NCBI GenBank assembly: GCA_030594905.1
Contig: JAUVEF010000005.1
Coordinates: forward strand, 1 to 16,370
Source: Methanosarcinales archaeon
GTDB taxonomy: Archaea; Halobacteriota; Methanosarcinia; Methanosarcinales; Methanogasteraceae
Direction of reading: 5' to 3'
Length of the DNA stretch: 16,370 nucleotides
Positions 15,301 to 16,370 of this stretch are shown here, in pieces. Every line of letters begins with the position of its first letter. Within the stretch, counting starts at the first letter, position 1. Both the position numbers and the translations under genes were made by a program. The notes below the pieces were generated by a model. That model made no database searches, was not told where the DNA came from, and saw only the letters and a program-made list of their open reading frames with translations.

Positions 15301-16370
15301 ATGGGCGAAACAACTGATATAACAAATATTTATGAGCGTCTGGGCGGTCGTGTCACGCTCGACGATTTCAAGGCGAAGATCGAAGAGAAAGTCGCAACGA
15401 TGGGCGGGTTGTGCGACGAAGAGACCGCAGCCCTGCTGGTTGCCCAGGAACTCGGTGCGGATTCGCCGGTCATACGAATCGAGGACATTAAACCCGGCGA
15501 CAACGTGAGTTTCGCCTGCAAGGTGGTCTCGGTCTCTGGCGTGCGCGAGTTCTCACGAGAGGATGGTGGAATTGGTAGGGTGGCGAACATTACGGTTGGG
15601 GATGAGACCGGTACACTTAGGCTTTCACTCTGGGACGAACTCGTCGATGTCGTGAAGAGGGGGGAGATTGAGGCAGGGCAGCACCTGCAGGTCAGCGGAT
15701 ACGCAAGAGATGGTTACGGCGGTGGCGTCGAGGTCTCGGTCGGCAGCAAAACCGGGCATCTCGAGGTAGTCGAGCCTGTGAATGCAATCGAAGTGACTGA
15801 ACGGTGGGACTCAATTGCAGATCTGCACAAGTCCGAGTACAACACCGCCGATGTGAACGTGGTCGGACAGGTGCTGCACATCGGCGATGTCCGCACCTTT
15901 GTACGCAGAGACAAACCGGACAGCACAGGGCGCGTTGGGAATATCACGATCGGCGATGAGACTGGCAAGATCCGGGTGGTGTTATGGGATGACCTGGTCG
16001 ATTTCATGGCAGCGGAGAATCTGGATGTCGGCGAGTGCATAGAAATCACAGGCGGATACACCCGCGAGAACAACTACGACAGTGTGACTGAGATCCAGAT
16101 CGGAGATCATAGCGGGATTAAAAAAACCGACAAGAAAGTGAACTATGCCGAAAATGTTACACCACTCTCTGATATTGGCGTCGATGAGACCTATACAGTC
16201 GTTGGCTACGTCACCGGGCTTGAAGAGACCAGAGAGATCACGCGCAACGATGGTAAAGTGTCCAAAGTGTTAAACATCCATATTTCAGACGAAACCGGAA
16301 ACAACCGTGTCAGGGTTGCGCTCTGGGGAAATCATGCAGATACGGCACTTGATCTTGGAGATAATATTCA
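15301..16370 (+). CDS. replication protein A, multi-OB-fold ssDNA-binding protein (3' end missing)
   Basis: Single-stranded DNA-binding protein for replication and repair. The frame is open from ATG 15301 to the window edge (356 residues, no stop). The N-terminus NIYERLGGRVTLDDF...MGGLCDEETAALLVAQELG is the typical archaeal RPA helical lead-in. Three OB folds are visible as internal repeats: OB1 about 58-155 (VGDETGTLRLSLWDE), OB2 about 172-264 (IGDETGKIRVVLWDD), OB3 from about 286 (ISDETGNNRVRVALWGN). The repeated DETG-x-x-R-x-x-LW core is the clearest evidence. Archaeal RPA41/RPA1 proteins have several OB folds and sometimes a C-terminal zinc finger, which would lie beyond the window. An in-frame GTG at 15256 would add 15 residues, but ATG 15301 gives the usual N-terminus. 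Confidence 0.92.
   Translation, partial: MGETTDITNIYERLGGRVTLDDFKAKIEEKVATMGGLCDEETAALLVAQELGADSPVIRIEDIKPGDNVSFACKVVSVSGVREFSREDGGIGRVANITVGDETGTLRLSLWDELVDVVKRGEIEAGQHLQVSGYARDGYGGGVEVSVGSKTGHLEVVEPVNAIEVTERWDSIADLHKSEYNTADVNVVGQVLHIGDVRTFVRRDKPDSTGRVGNITIGDETGKIRVVLWDDLVDFMAAENLDVGECIEITGGYTRENNYDSVTEIQIGDHSGIKKTDKKVNYAENVTPLSDIGVDETYTVVGYVTGLEETREITRNDGKVSKVLNIHISDETGNNRVRVALWGNHADTALDLGDNI

Overview
This window reads as a chromosomal segment of a euryarchaeal (Halobacteriota-type) archaeon. Archaeal markers dominate: a proteasome alpha subunit, the archaeal exosome (Rrp4, Rrp41, Rrp42), SBDS, L37Ae, the RNA polymerase P subunit, Pcc1, a multi-OB-fold RPA, and archaeal-type LeuRS and IleRS. 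MptA (methanopterin-type pterin synthesis), a GXGXG protein related to formylmethanofuran dehydrogenase subunit C, and a CobZ-like corrinoid enzyme suggest a methanogen or methane/alkane-oxidising relative (ANME- or Syntrophoarchaeum-like). That lineage is an inference; no marker here fixes a genus. No rRNA, tRNA, CRISPR array, insertion sequence or integrase is visible.

Layout. (1) 1-1992, + strand: the 3' two thirds of leuS, cut by the window edge. (2) 2156-6674, + strand: a tightly packed run psmA - SBDS - rrp4 - rrp41 - rrp42 - rpl37ae - rpoP - pcc1, which is the classical archaeal exosome/proteasome superoperon. Gaps are 0-58 nt and several genes overlap or abut, so translational coupling is likely. 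It links RNA processing and decay (exosome), protein turnover (proteasome), ribosome maturation and translation (SBDS, L37Ae), transcription (RpoP) and tRNA modification (Pcc1 of KEOPS). (3) 6675-7100: a gene-free, AT-rich gap between convergent units, holding two related inverted-repeat structures. (4) 7101-8495, - strand: a cobZ-like gene abutting a FwdC-like GXGXG gene. (5) 8686-10953, + strand: mptA, divergent from the preceding pair, then a solitary archaellum FlaD/FlaE-like coiled-coil protein. (6) 10941-11796, - strand: a HEPN/MNT (HepT-MntA, type VII) toxin-antitoxin pair whose last codons overlap the flaD-like gene tail to tail. (7) 11900-15091, - strand: complete ileS. (8) 15301-16370, + strand: the 5' part of a replication protein A gene, divergent from ileS and running off the window.

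Most of the window is conserved housekeeping. The accessory or less explained parts are the orphan FlaD/E-like protein with two FlaC-like segments, the HEPN/MNT module, the CobZ/GXGXG pair and the 6.7-7.1 kb repeat-bearing gap. I do not see clear evidence of a wholly new system; the best candidates are the FlaD-like orphan and the two-hairpin gap.
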